Source: Posidonia oceanica (taxonomy: Eukaryota; Streptophyta; Magnoliopsida; Alismatales; Posidoniaceae). Taken from it: a DNA stretch of 64,000 nucleotides. The stretch covers positions 61,296,501-61,360,500 of the forward strand of contig JAZBRS010000026.1 of the NCBI GenBank assembly GCA_037176725.1. The letters run 5' to 3'. The notes beneath the pieces were generated by a model, which was given only the letters and a program-made list of their open reading frames with translations, was not told the DNA's origin and made no database searches. Shown piece after piece: positions 34,487 to 46,024 of the stretch. Made by a program: the position numbers and the translations under genes. The first letter of the stretch is position 1. Each line of letters starts with the position of its first letter.

Positions 34487-37400
34487 ATGAAGATCTTATC
34501 ATGGAATGTTAGAGGCGCTAACTTGGGTGGCCGTTGGGTTATGTTGTTTGAGAAGATTGGGCCCGGGAATTATGATGTTGTGTGTCTTCTTGAGCATAAG
34601 CTTAAGATGAAGGAGGCGATAGTTAGATTTGTTGATGCTGTGTGGCCAGGGGCTGCTGTTGACCATAACTAGGTTTCTGCCTAGGTGGACAGATTTTGGT
34701 GCTATGGAATACTCTAGTTATTTCTCTTACGAAGCTGATGGAGATGGAGCAAGCTAGATTCTTTAATGCCGTTCGTGGTGATAGGGTGTTTCGGCTCTCT
34801 ATGGTGTATGCTAGAAACCACCCTCATGATCGGGTGCCTCTGTGGGCGACTCTCCATGGTAGTTCTCTCGGTGGCCCTTCTCTTCTGTGTGGGGATTTCA
34901 ATTGTATTCATGTACCTGGTGAGCATGATGGACCAGCTTCACCTATTCCTTCAGCCATGTTTGCGTTCAATGATTGGTTGGACATGGAGGGTCTTCTGGA
35001 GTTGCCTATGTCTGGGGGCTTATTCACTTGGTAAGCCCAATGGGGGCCTCATCTTGTTCGGTCCCGTATTGATTAGTGTTTTGTATCGCCTGACTGGTTC
35101 GCTATTTTTTCGGATAGCTATGCTTATCTTGGTGATCGGGAAGTCTGTGATCACCATCCTCTCCAGATTTCTGTTGGTGCGTGGAGTCTTAGGTCGCCTA
35201 AGTCCTTCAAAATTTTTATTCATTGGGTGGAGCATCCAGGATTTTTGGATGTTGTCAGGGAAGCTTGGAAGTGTCCTGTCCAAGGCAACCCCATGTTCCG
35301 ATTTGTTCGGAAGCTGTCTTTTGTAAGGAGAAGGCTTGCCAAGTGGGCCAAGGAGACGTTTGGGGATGCCTCTCGGGAAGTAGCTAGGGTCAAGGAGGAG
35401 CTTAATACTGTTACTGAGGATCTTCAGTAGCTGGAGGCGCTTGGTTCTATCCCTGACCAATCGGGTATGGATCGTGCTTTGTATGCTAGGGAGGCTATGC
35501 TACAGGTTAAGCTTTGGGATGCGATGGACCACGAGGAAAGGGTTTTTCGACAGTAATCTCCTGTGGCTTAGCACGGGGGATTCTAACACTTCATTCTTTC
35601 ACCGATCTCTTTTAATCCGTCAAGCTAAGAATGAAATTAGGAATATTAAGGATGCTCGGGACAACCTATTCCTGACGATCAGTTGCTGAATGCTGGTCGA
35701 GCTCATTTCAGTGCTATTCTTACTACTGGTGATGCTTGCCAACCCCTACCGTCGAGTCTTTTTGGTGGTGGTGTTACTGAGAAGGATAATAGTGCTCTCA
35801 CTGCATTGGTTTCCTTTGAGAAGCTGCATAGCACTATCTGGGGTATGAATAGGGAGAAGGCACTAGGACCGAATGGATTCAACCTTTGTTTTTTCCGTTC
35901 TTCCTAGGATGTCATCAAGGAGGACCTCCTCTGTGCTATTAATAACTTCATTCGCACTGGGATATTGCTTCGGTCTATGAATCATACAACCTTGAAGCTG
36001 ATTCCTAAAGGTGCTGTGTCGGAAGTCTTCTCTGATTTCAAACCTATCTCACTTTGCAATGTTATTTATTGTATTATCTCATGTATTCTTGCTATGCGCC
36101 ATAAACCTATTCTTACCCGACTGGTTGGTGCGTCTCAGTGTGCGTTTGTCCCTGGAAGAGCTATTACTGATGCACTTCTTACGGTGCATGAGATTGTGAA
36201 TCATTTTCATGCCCCGCGTGGGAAACCGAAGATGTTGTGCAAAATTGACCTTGCTAAGGCTTATGACTCTCTAAATTTGTCTTTTCTCATGGAAGCTATG
36301 GTCCAGATGGGCTTTGGTGCAAAGTGGCGCATGCTGATTGCTTCCATGCTTCGGGCTTCCTTTTCAGTCAATATCAATGGGGTTCTGTCTCCACCTTTTG
36401 TTGGCTCTAATGGTCTTCGCCAGGGAGACCCTATTTCCACCTTTCTTTTTGTCCTGGCTATGGAAGCCTTCTCTAGACTTACGGATCATGCGGAAGGGCA
36501 ATGTCATATTATGCTGCTGCGACGTGGGACGATGAGGGTGTCTAATGTGCTCTACGTAGATGATCTTATTCTATTTGGAGTGGCGTCGGAAGGTAACGCT
36601 CGGGGCATTAAGGGGGTACTGAGCCATTTCTCTAGTACTTTTGGGCTTTGGGTCAATGCGCACAAGAGTGTCGTTGTGTTCAGAGGTACCCTGGTTAACT
36701 CAACAGCAATTTGCCGTATCCTTGGCCTTAGTGAGGGTCACCTTCCTCTAGTGTATTTGGGCTTGCCTCTGATTTCGAAGCGCCTCTCCAAGGATCACTG
36801 TCTGCCCCTGCTATCTAAGATTCATGCGCGGCTTGCTGGGTAGAGAAGGAAGCTCTTGGCAATGGCAGGATGGTGCCAATTCATTCGATCAGTGCTTGGA
36901 TCTTCTCTTCTCTATTGGATGTCTATTTATCGGTTGCCGCATGCTGTTATCTCTGAAATCGAATCATTGTTCATCCACTTTCTCTGGAAGGATGGGCGCG
37001 TTCTGGCGGTACGCTAGGATTTATGTTGTTTGCTACGGTAGGAAGGTGGGCTTGGGATACGGAGGCTTATGGATAGTAACACTGTTGGGTTGTTGAAATG
37101 CTTTTGGCAGTTGGTGTCAGGTCAGGATGCGGTTTGGGTGCGGTGGATGGTCGATAAGTACCTCCGGTATCAAACTATTTGGACGGTGTCTATGGCTCGG
37201 CAACTGTCTTGGGTGTGGTGGGGATTTATCTCTATCTGGCAGTCCATGTTGTCCTTGACTTATCAGTCTCCTTTGGTGTGGCTGCCTCATCCCTCTGGAT
37301 GCTTCTCTTCTAAGTCTGCATGGGAAGCTATTCAGGGCCGTGACTCCCCTGCTTGGAGGGCACCGGTCGTATGGAATGTTGTTCACGTTCCTTGGTATGC

Positions 37401-37800
37401 CTTGCTTCTGTGGTTAGTCATGCACGGGAGGATCAAGACACAGGATCTATTACGGCGGCTTGGGATGTATCTTGTATCCCCCTGTGTGTTGTGCTGTCGA
37501 GTGTATGAGGATCTTGCACACCTTTTCTTCGGATGCTCCTTTTCTAGGCAGATGGCGTTGCTGGCTACTGTTACATTTTATCTTGATTTCAGTGGTTCTA
37601 TTTAGGAGCTGGTGATGAGGTTTCATGGGCTACCCTCTTTTCCCGTGCGGTGCCGAGCTCTATTTATCTTGGAGGCCTTCGTCTACTATATTTGGCAAGA
37701 GCGGTGTGCCAGGCTTTATGATGGGGATCATAAACCGCGGCCTCCAGGTCAGGTGTGGGAGTTTATTTTGGGGATTCTACGTCTCCGCGCTTATGATTGA
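34487..37800 (+). pseudogene. LINE I ORF2 (endonuclease-reverse transcriptase)
   Basis: Starts MKILSWNVRGANLGGR (34487), the canonical opening of the apurinic-type endonuclease. Further endonuclease motifs are LLCGDFNCIH (about 34890) and DHHPL (about 35150), but stops and shifts separate them. The reverse transcriptase follows: KALGPNGFN, FKPISLCNVIY, CAFVPGRAITDALL, KIDLAKAYDSL, SNGLRQGDPIS and the catalytic YVDDLILFG (about 36560). The C-terminus holds a zf-RVT domain (SAWEAIQGRDSP, HGRIKTQDLLRRLG, CVLCCRVYEDLAHLFFGC; 37310-37530). About 1100 codons, the usual size of plant L1 ORF2. It would nick the target and copy the RNA; here it is inactive. Confidence 0.88.
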
Positions 37801-38011
37801 TCCTCTCTATTGTTGATGTTCGATATTGGGCGCTTGTGTGTGGGTTGTGGTCTTTGTAGTTTTGATGTTGTGGGTTGTGATGTGTTGTTGTTGTTGTTTT
37901 GGTGTTTGCTCTTCAAGCATCTTCGGATTGCTCAATGTATCTTGTACATGATTTGTTGATATTTATAGACTATACCCGAGGGCATGCCCTCCTTTTGCTC
38001 TGTAAAAAAAA

Positions 38012-38028
38012 GTGTCCTAATTTGTTAT
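38012..38028. repeat. Target-site duplication of LINE I, right copy
   Basis: GTGTCCTAATTTGTTAT directly after the A-tail. Reading on, the Copia zinc-knuckle frame resumes. Confidence 0.92.
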
Positions 38029-39660
38029 CACTGCCTGGATATCACTAAGTATGCTCTAATAAATCAAAATGCGGTCGACAATCTTGCTGCAACTGATACT
38101 AGTGATCGCTCTTAGTATCCTGATTCTTACGCCTCTCATCACATCACCAATGATATGTCCCAGCTCAGCATCAGCTCTCCCTTTACCGGCACAAATACTC
38201 TCACTGTCGGCAATGGCGTCAGCCTTCCCATCACTCATGTCAGCTCTTCTTCTATCAACATTGATAAAGGTACCCTTCACCTTAACAATATTCTTCTCGT
38301 TGCATCTATTCACAAAAATCTTCTATCCGTTTGTCGTTTCTGTGTTGATAATTCTGCGCCTCCTTCAAAATTTTCCTTGATCATTTTGTTGCCAAGACTC
38401 TAGTCTCCAAGCAGGTCCTTCTTCAAGGTCGAACTTCTGATGGTCTCTACGTCCTTCAACCTTCCTCCTTCCAATCTCGATCATCTCCCTCTACCCTAAT
38501 CACCCGCTATTCAAGTCTTCCTCCTTCCGGTGCTCGTGCTTTAGTCGATATTTGGCATCAAAGATTGGGCCATCCTAATATTAGATGGGTCCGGTCCAAT
38601 ATATCCACCTCTTCTTTACCTATGTTAAGCTCATCCTTCACTTTTTGTAAATCATGCCCTAATGGAAAATGTCATCAACTCCCTTATGCTTCAAGCAATA
38701 CTATTGTCAAAAAGCCATTAGAACTAATCTACTCTGATGTTTGGGGTCCTTCTCCAATTCTTTCTCATCTTGGGTTCAAATATTACATTTTGTTTCTTGA
38801 TGCCTATTCTAAATATATTTGGATTTTTCCAATGAAAGCTAAATCAGATGCTCTCCCTATTTTTATCTTGTTTAAGAAAAATGTTGAAACCTACTTAGAC
38901 ATAAAATTGTTTCACTTCAAAGTGACAATGGGGGTGAGTACTTAGCATTCAAACAATTCCTATTAATCATGGCATTACCCACAAATTTTCTTGTCCTTAT
39001 TCTCATCAACAAAATGGAGCATCTGAGCAAAAGCATCGTCATATAGTGGATTCTAGTCTTACTCTGTTGGCCCAGGCCTCCCTTTCTAAAGATTTTGTGT
39101 TGAGGCCTTTATGACATCTATTTTTCTAATTAACAGATTACCTACTCAGTCTAAGTTCACCAAAAGCCCATTTGAGCTTCTTTTTCACTAAAAGCCCAAA
39201 TACTCATTACTCAAAGTCTTTGGTTGTACTTGTTATCCTAATCTACGACCATACAATAAAAATAAATTTGATTTTCGTACCACCCCATGCATCTTTCTTG
39301 GCTACTCATCTTCTCATGACAAACGCTACTACTGTTTTGATCCCATTAAAGCAAAAACCTATATATCAAGAGATGTTAGTTTTAATGAACTTGATTTCAC
39401 TCTACGTAAATCCATTAATACTTCTCTACAACCCATTTTCAGCCCAACTAACTCATCATCTCTTACTCCTCTAATATTCCTGTGTCATTCCCGGTCTTCC
39501 TTACAAAAGCCCACTACTATTCCATTGTCTTCTTCATCTTCCCAATCCTCCTCTTCCTCCTCTCCGCCTTTACTTAATCCACCTTCTGTTACCTGCACCT
39601 AGTCGTCGTCATCTTCACGATCCTCTTCTCCTCCTTTACATGATTCACCACCTGTTACCT
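38029..39660 (+). pseudogene. Copia H protease and integrase, degenerate
   Basis: Resumes the Copia polyprotein after the LINE. The protease motif reads YPDSYASHHITND near 38120; the usual DSGA active site is DSYA here, which would inactivate it. The pre-integrase zinc region follows (WHQRLGHPN, FCKSCPNGKCHQLP, 38550-38690), then the integrase core (YSDVWGPSP, FLDAYSKYIW). A frameshift near 38920 splits the SDNGGEY catalytic motif, and the PYSHQQNG.SEQKHRH region continues in another phase. The C-terminal part to 39660 is Ser/Pro-rich. Integrase would insert the cDNA into the host genome; this copy cannot. Confidence 0.82.
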
Positions 39661-39671
39661 CCACCCATCCC

Positions 39672-41250
39672 ATGGAAACAAGATCCCAGCATAGCATCAA
39701 ACGCCCTAATCCTAAATATGCCCTCACTGTCACCAGCACATCATCGTCACCTACTTCTTATACTCAGGCATCTAAAGATCCCTGCTGGCAGTCGGCCATG
39801 GCTGAAGAGTATACTACCTTACTCCGGAACGACACCTGGAGCTTGGTCTCTCCACCTCCAGGCAAGAATATTATTGGGTGCAAATGGATCTATCGAATCA
39901 AAGAAAAATCTGATGGCAGTGTCGAACAATTCAAAGCAAGGTTAGTAGCACAGGATTATACACAACAAGAGGGGGTCGATTATTTTGAAACCTTTAGCCC
40001 TGTCGTCAAGCCAGTTACAATTCGAACTATCTTTAGCTTTGCTCATTCTAAACACTGGTCATTCAAGCAATTGGATTTCAGTAATGCATTTCTTCATGGC
40101 ACTATCACTGAAACCATTTACATGAAACAACCAATAGGATTTATTGATCCAAATTTTTCCAATCATGTTTGTAAATTACATAGATCTCTTTATGGGCTTA
40201 AACAAGCTCCCAAAGCTTGGTTCAATCGCCTCCAAGATTTTCTTTTACAAGATGGGTTTCTTGATTCCAAATGTGATGCTTCTCTCCTCATCAAGCATAC
40301 ACGACAGTACATAGTCTATTTTCTTATATATGTGGATGATATTCTTATCACTGGTTCTTCCTCCTTGGAGATTACCAAACTAATTTCCAAGCTAGCATTT
40401 GTGTTTGCTGTCAGAGATCTTGGTACGGCTCATTATTTTCTTGGTGTTGACTTACAATACACTATAGATGGTCTTCATCTCTCATAGACAAAATATATTG
40501 CTGATCTACTTCGTCAGTTTTATTATGTTGACATTAAACCTTGTGCAACTCCTCTTGCCAGGTCCTGCAGCTTATCTAAATTTGATGGAGATCCACTATC
40601 TTCTGCAGCTGAATACCGAAGTATTGTTGGTGCTCTCCAATATTGCACAATTACAAGACCAGACATTGCATTTGCTGTCAATAAAGTTTCTCAGTATATG
40701 TCCTCACCAACATCCACACATTTTGCTGCAGTCAAGTGCATTCTTCGTTACTTAAAGGGTACCATTACTCATGGTCTTCTTCTTCGTCCCACTACCTCTT
40801 TCCAGCTTCATGCATTCTCTAATGCAGATTGGGCCACTAATAGTGATGACCGTTGTTCTCAAGGTGCTTATTGTATCTTCTTTGGTCATTCATTGATATC
40901 ATGGTCATCCAAGAAACAACCCACGGTAACACGATCTAGCACAAAAGCTAAATATCACAGCTTGACCTCTACTGCAAGTGAGTTAATGTGGTTAACTATG
41001 CTTCTCAAAGAGTTAAATATTCCACAGTTACAACCACCGATTCTCTGGTGTGATAACATAGGAGCTACTTTTCTTACTACAAATCCTTTATTTCACTCTC
41101 GTACCAAACACATTTCCATCGACTATCACTATGTGTGAGAGCAAATTGCAGCAAAATGCTTAGATGTCAGATTTATATGTTCAAAAGATCAACTGGCAGA
41201 TGTATCAACTAAACCCTTAAGCAAGCAACCATTTCTTCAAAGCAAAGTAA
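39672..41250 (+). pseudogene. Copia H reverse transcriptase and RNase H, near-intact frame
   Basis: Open from 39672 to a TAG at 40485. It holds the Copia RT signatures GCKWIYRIKEKSDGSVEQFK, ARLVAQDYTQQEGVDYFETF, QLDFSNAFLHG, SLYGLKQAPKAWFNRL and the catalytic YVDDILITG (about 40330). After a TAG where Gln is usual (LHLS-stop-TKYI) the frame continues with RPDIAFAVNKVSQYM and RYLKGTITHGLLL. RNase H follows (FSNADWATNSDDR, STKAKYHSLTS, LWCDNIGATFL, HSRTKHISIDYHYV, then KDQLADVSTK). A TGA replaces the usual Arg after DYHYV. The first catalytic Asp of RNase H is retained as NADWA. Only two or three stops separate this from an open pol. Confidence 0.88.
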
Positions 41251-41268
41251 AGTTTACCATGGCTACAC

Positions 41269-41279
41269 TTGAGGGGACG
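41269..41279 (+). other. Polypurine tract of Copia H
   Basis: TTGAGGGGACG immediately before the 3' LTR, where plus-strand priming occurs in LTR elements. Confidence 0.75.
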
Positions 41280-41492
41280 TGATAGTGCACAACCCAATGA
41301 TGATATATCTGACTCAGCCAAGCGGTTATGACATAGCTTTAGTTTGTTGTAACAACCTGCAACAACTAACAATACTAATTTGTTGTAACAAACTTTTCCT
41401 TTTTCCTCTTTAGAAAATTCTAGAGAATTTCTTGTAACTATATATATTCTTTCCTGATTAATAAGAAAGGGTGTGAGTTGCCTACCTTTGCA
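41280..41492 (+). repeat. 3' LTR of Copia H (213 bp)
   Basis: TGATAGTGCACAACCC to CCTACCTTTGCA, followed by the CGAGG duplication. Differs from the 5' LTR by about ten substitutions and a 3-bp gap. Confidence 0.92.
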
Positions 41493-41497
41493 CGAGG

Positions 41498-42469
41498 CTG
41501 CTTGCTGCATGCCCTCTTGATGGCTACCTGGTCTTGAATTTGATACCTTCATACTACGATTCTAGTTTCCGCTTCCCCAGCTGATCGATCATCCACCTTC
41601 TGCGATTCTCCAGTGTCCAGCCCACCCAGCTGATGCGCGACGCTTGGAGTGTCCTTCTCAGTTGGGCCATGTGGGTCCACGAATGGGGCTGAGAACTTGT
41701 TTAGCAGCCTTCTTCTGAATCTACCATCTGCAACTGCAAGGATGGTCAGTTTTACCTCGCCCCCCTCCCTAACGAGCAGAGGCTAGCCGGCTTCCCCACT
41801 TTCAAAAGAGGGTGGATGGAAGAACCACTTTGTGTGTTGTCACTCCTGATCCCACCTAGAGCTTCCTCCCATCCTTAGGAAATCCTCCCACTGGGGGAGG
41901 CTGAGGGGTGTAGAAAGAAGAAGGCGGTGTATGAGAAGCTTGGGATTTTGGAGAGTGCAATGTTCCATGTTCCAACAAAAATACTTGTAAGCACCAAAAA
42001 CCCTGGGTTCTGCAGGGTAAATACAATAATAAAAAAAAAGGGCAAATTTTAGCAAATGGCGCAACTACTGTTGGTGGAGAACTTACTTTGGGAAAATTAA
42101 ATAGCTTATATGTCATAGGAAGGCTACAATTTTGAAGACGCGGTACTTATCAGTGAATGTCTAGTATATAATGATCTGTATATTTCTTTTCACACAAGGA
42201 AATATGAAATTCATACACATGTGACAAATCAAAGGCCCCAAAAAAATCACTAAGGAATTGTGATACTAAAATCTTGGATAGAAACTGACGATATTTTAGT
42301 AAGTAAATTAACGCCCGTACGCCTTAGAGGATAGATATTACGAGCGATACTTAGGAATATTCAGGTATCCAATGCAAAGGTAGGGTAGCCAAGGCCATTA
42401 CCGATCCCTAGCAAGCTCCGTCCTTGGGGTCACGGTATATCCATTTATCTCGTCACAAAATCAAGGCAT
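41498..42469. other. Unassigned region
   Basis: Right flank of Copia H. No family recognised on either strand. The first 400 bp are C-rich with broken frames; the rest is AT-rich. Confidence 0.4.
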
Positions 42470-42870
42470 ATCAACATGATCGAACCTGACAGAAAGAACT
42501 ACAAATGAAAAATCCACTGCATGCATTCTTTTGGGAATCAAGACACTCGACTAACGATCTACTTCATAATCAAATTTTCATAGACTCGTCATATGCATAT
42601 CTATGACGATCTCATAAAAGAATCACGTACGTTTGATAGAAGAGGTGGAAAGAGTACCAGTCTTGCACCAGGAACGTATGCTCCAGCACCAGCAGCTCCC
42701 CGCCCAGAATTGGGATCAGCCATTGGGGAGGGAAGATAAGAATGAAGTGGATGGAGGAAAGAGAAGAATAGGAGAGGAACGTTTTCTTTTAGCCTGAGAC
42801 GAGCCTTATTAGTAGAGGCGGTGGAAATTTATAACCAGAGATTTTAGATTTTTATCTATACAGAAAGTGG
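42470..42870 (-). pseudogene. Partial duplicate of the Pro-rich gene: promoter, exon 1 and intron start
   Basis: Aligns along its length with 45330-45830 (5' UTR, first exon and beginning of the intron). Exon 1 would be 42723-42658 and encode MADPNSGRGAAGAGAYVPG followed by ARL. It ends at a GT donor in the same context (GCAAGACTG before GTACTC, against GCAAGACAG before GTACGT in the main copy). The leading 28 codons of the main copy are absent: the start corresponds to its internal MANPNSRE. Shared intron words include ATATGCATATG and ATGCATGCAGTGGAT. No second exon was found between here and Copia H, so this is probably a truncated tandem duplicate. Confidence 0.6.
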
Positions 42871-43261
42871 TTGATTCTCTAGTTTTACGAAACTGTAAGA
42901 TTAGAAGACATACTGTAGGAGAAAATTAGAATCCATGGTTGATCAGTCTTGTATCAATATCACTATAAAAGTTGAATACCTGGAGTTCAACTTCATACAA
43001 CGTAGGACCAACTGACTCAAATCAGTTCAATTGTTTGTACCTCTACTTACATGGCAGGATTTCAAAGTACTTGAATTGACGAAATTCTTATCACTTAAAA
43101 CACAGCAAGAGTGACAGGACCAACTTACTCAAATGGTCACCATGGCTGTTACTGATCAACGAGGCATTTCACTATATAACATGTGTCAAATGCCAAAACA
43201 TATCCAGCATAGTAGAAGTTCATGGTCAATTTAAGCTTTAAAAATCCTAAGTACAGATAAT

Positions 43262-45670
43262 TCATGTCGTTATAAATCCCAATTGTCTCAGTTCTGCTTC
43301 CAGCCTTTCGTCGGCTAGCAACTCAGATGCTTCCTGCTCACTGTCAACATCTGACCTTTCTCGCCTTCCTCTTGAAGGTTGTTGACCTCTCTGCATGTTG
43401 GTTCCATGAGAGGGAGGAGGAGGAGGAGGTGGGGGAGGAGGAGGAGGACGACGACGAGGAGGAGGAGACGGAGGAAGAGGAGGACGAGCCATCATTGCTT
43501 GACCAGTTTTGCTAAATCGATCACTACTGTTGTAATTCCCATAAGGTGTTGGATCCGAAGTGGGTAATCGTCCTTGATATGGAGATCGATGGATCTCGTA
43601 GTTTGGCACTGTTGGCGTGTAATTTCCTCCACCATCGAAATGGCTGGGGACATATAAACCTGGATCCGGAGTGGGAAATCGTCCTTGATATGGAGATTGA
43701 CAGATCTCGTAGTTTGGCATTGTTGGCGTATAATTTCCTTCTCCATTGAAATGGCTGGGGACACATAAACCTGGCTGGTTTGGGTATTGAACTAGCTCAT
43801 GATACGGATGATGTTGGACTGGCTGACCCACCTGCATGTTGGCTCCATAATGGGGAGGACGGGCTGCTCTTTGGGCGTGCCCTGTGTCGGGAGCCAAATC
43901 GGGAGGACGTAGTGCTCCATATGGATGGCAATGTGGCAATGCCACACGATATTGACCTGTGTCGGGTGCCAAATCGGGAGGACGTATACGTCCTCCATAT
44001 GGATAGTACGGATATTGAACTGGTTGCTCTTGGTACGGATGTAACTGTGGCTGTCCAACTGGACTGGGAGTTGGTCCTTGTGGTCGTGGTTGGGGTCCAC
44101 GACTTCTCTGATTGCAAGAAATAAAGGGATAAATCATCGGCAGCAGTTGGATTAATTAAAGAAGCAAGAACCTGTCATATATCAGTCAGTCTATCTGCCA
44201 CATGTCTTGTTGGTATGTGCAAAAATAGGATAGTTCTTAAACCTGTTGGAAATATGGACATATAGTTTAAAATCATTGATACTGCGTAGAGAGGTTCTTT
44301 TGTACATAATTATAAATTTAATCCTTATTTTTTTATTTTTTTTAATGTGGTATTATTTTAACGTTTTTTTATTTATAGTCTCTTTTAAATCCTACAAGTG
44401 TCTCTTTTAAACATGAATGGATGTATGTAGACTTAGGACGATTTAGACATCTTTGCTTTTAATACCATGTTGAGATAAACATACAACTCAAAATCAATCG
44501 ACAATGAGTAAAGAGGTTTATCTATATATAATTATAAGTTCAATCAACACTTTTTCCAATGTAAGACTATTCTAACATTACAAATCAATTCTTAAAATAA
44601 AATAAAATAAAATTCTAGTATATTACTAAAAAGTAATGGTGGTCTTCCCTGAATTTGGTCAGCAAAATTCTGGTTTGATTTTATCGCATGAAAAAGAAAA
44701 CTTTGCAGCTGTAATTACGGAGAATGCACCAATCCTCATCCTTGATCCATGCCAAAGAATATGAACAACTTAAAACTGCAAATATAACTGATACCTTATT
44801 TTTGAACTGAATTGTTACTTAATCTTTTGAGGACCTCTACGACATCAGTTCTCTTTCTGTCAGGTGTAGAATTAAGCAACAAAACAGAGAAAGAAGTTAC
44901 GTAACATCCTTGGTGTTCGATTTACACCAGAAGCAAGAAACAAGATATATCCATATATTTATATATATATATATATATATCTTCATAAAAAACAGTGATG
45001 ATCATTTAACTCATCCCTCTTGAATTGAAATTAAGGGTAAACCAGGAATTTTTTTATCGGTCAGCTCGACTATACACTAAAGAATCTCCCATTTTCTTCA
45101 AAGATTTCAGATAACACCATATAATATGATCTACTCCACAAAAGAAATGGCTTACGAACGAAAGAAAGAAAACCATCTAGCCATTTCAAGAAATCAAACA
45201 CATTTCACTTAATCAAAAGCATATCATCAAGCTCAGACTACCAGATATGAAGGAATTAGGCTCGTCCTGTCAGTTCAGATCATCCAATAACACTGCTTAA
45301 GAGCAGATTGGACATGCATGGCAGAAAGAGTTCCTGAGATAATTAATCGCTCACGTGGAATCCACTGCATGCATTAATCTTCTCAGGAATCAAGACAGCA
45401 AACAAAGGTTCTATTTCAAGAAAGGCCTTAAACATATGCATATCACGTTGATCTCATGAAACAATAATTCGTTTGATGTAAGGGGAGGGAAGAACTACGT
45501 ACCTGTCTTGCATTGAAAATGAATTCTGGAGCATCAACTCGCAACCTTCCTTGGTTTGATGCTTCTCTAGAATTGGGATTAGCCATTCCGAGGGAATGAG
45601 CGGGTCCTCTACCACCACCAAGTGGTCCTTTTCTTGCGTGCGACGCTTCTGCACGATGGCGATGAGCCAT
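43262..45670 (-). CDS. Pro-rich protein with PAM2-like motif, two exons (337 aa predicted)
   Basis: I do not recognise an orthologue. Exon 1 (45670-45503, 56 codons) starts MAHRHRAEASHARKGPLGGG and ends GRLRVDAPEF followed by IFNARQ at a GTACGTAG donor. Exon 2 (44107-43262) follows a TTTCTTGCAATCAG acceptor, joins in phase 0 and encodes 281 residues. L-x3-A-x2-F in LRVDAPEF has the spacing of PAM2 motifs, which bind the MLLE domain of poly(A)-binding protein. Exon 2 is rich in Pro, Gln and Tyr, with a duplicated RPPDLAPDTG segment, two tandem 37-residue repeats (each with VPSHF..G.GNYTPT and PNYEI..SPYQGR), a 12-proline run and an acidic C-terminus ending LRQLGFITT. Both exons are open and the splice sites are good, so it is the best host-gene candidate. 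A link to mRNA metabolism is inference from PAM2 spacing only. Confidence 0.6.
44235..44600. repeat. Pair of diverged direct repeats in the intron
   Basis: Two related stretches (about 44240-44370 and 44463-44590). Both have ACTCAAAATCA-like words, then a GAGTAGAGAGGTT-like word, ATAATTATAA(A/G)TT and an AATGTGGTATTATTTTAAC/AATGTAAGACTATTCTAAC ending. Probably an AT-rich MITE-like repeat within the intron of the Pro-rich gene. No termini resolved. Confidence 0.5.
44960..44980. repeat. (TA)n microsatellite in intron
   Basis: About ten TA units, preceded by a short interrupted ATATAT stretch. Confidence 0.9.
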
Positions 45671-45803
45671 TGGGAGAGAAGGAGATGGGAACGAAATTGA
45701 TGGAGGAAGTGGAGAAGACAAGAAACGTTTGCTTTCAGCCTGAGACGAGTTTTTGAATATAGGCGGTAGAATATGTGGAATCAAACTGAGATCTTCTAGA
45801 TTA

Positions 45804-45814
45804 ATTATATATAG
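45804..45814 (-). promoter_or_regulatory. Candidate TATA box of the Pro-rich gene
   Basis: CTATATATAAT on the minus strand, about 135 bp upstream of the ATG at 45670, leaving room for a ~100-nt leader. The duplicate copy has a weaker TATAGATAAAA at the corresponding place. Confidence 0.45.
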
Positions 45815-46024
45815 TGGTGGACTGGTTCTGTAAGTATATTTCTCTAATCTAACCAAATGGTATGACTAAAACTCACCACCGAGGAAAGTAGTAAGAATCT
45901 AGGTAGACATGTAAAACAGGTTAGGTCGGGTCATGCCAGCCTGGCTCGTGAAATGCGTGGCCTGGACAGGCCGAGCCGGTTCGTTTGGTTATATAGACCG
46001 GGTTAGATTTAATAAACCCCCGGT

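Larger units (their letters stand above)
32028..38011 (+). mobile_element. LINE I (plant L1 type), nearly full length
   Basis: A non-LTR retrotransposon of 5984 bp with two coding regions (32463-34435 and 34487-37800), a 3' UTR, a short A-tail (38004-38011) and 17-bp target duplications. It is inserted in the Copia H gag. Its length is near the usual 6 kb, so it is not grossly 5'-truncated. Stops and frameshifts in both ORFs show it is inactive. Confidence 0.9.
30852..41492 (+). mobile_element. Copia element H, interrupted by LINE I
   Basis: LTRs 30852-31067 and 41280-41492, perfect CGAGG target duplications (30847-30851 and 41493-41497), a tRNA-Met-type primer site, gag, protease, integrase, reverse transcriptase and RNase H in Copia order, and a purine tract. 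Without the LINE and its duplicated target it would be about 4.6 kb, a normal Copia size. The LTRs differ at roughly 10 of about 213 positions plus a 3-bp gap, so the insertion is not recent. Coding regions carry stops and at least one frameshift. Confidence 0.92.

Noticed and set aside
43327..43570. Glu-rich plus-strand frames opposite the Pro-rich exon
   Set aside because: Antisense of the polyproline-coding stretch. The minus-strand exon is longer and has splice sites.
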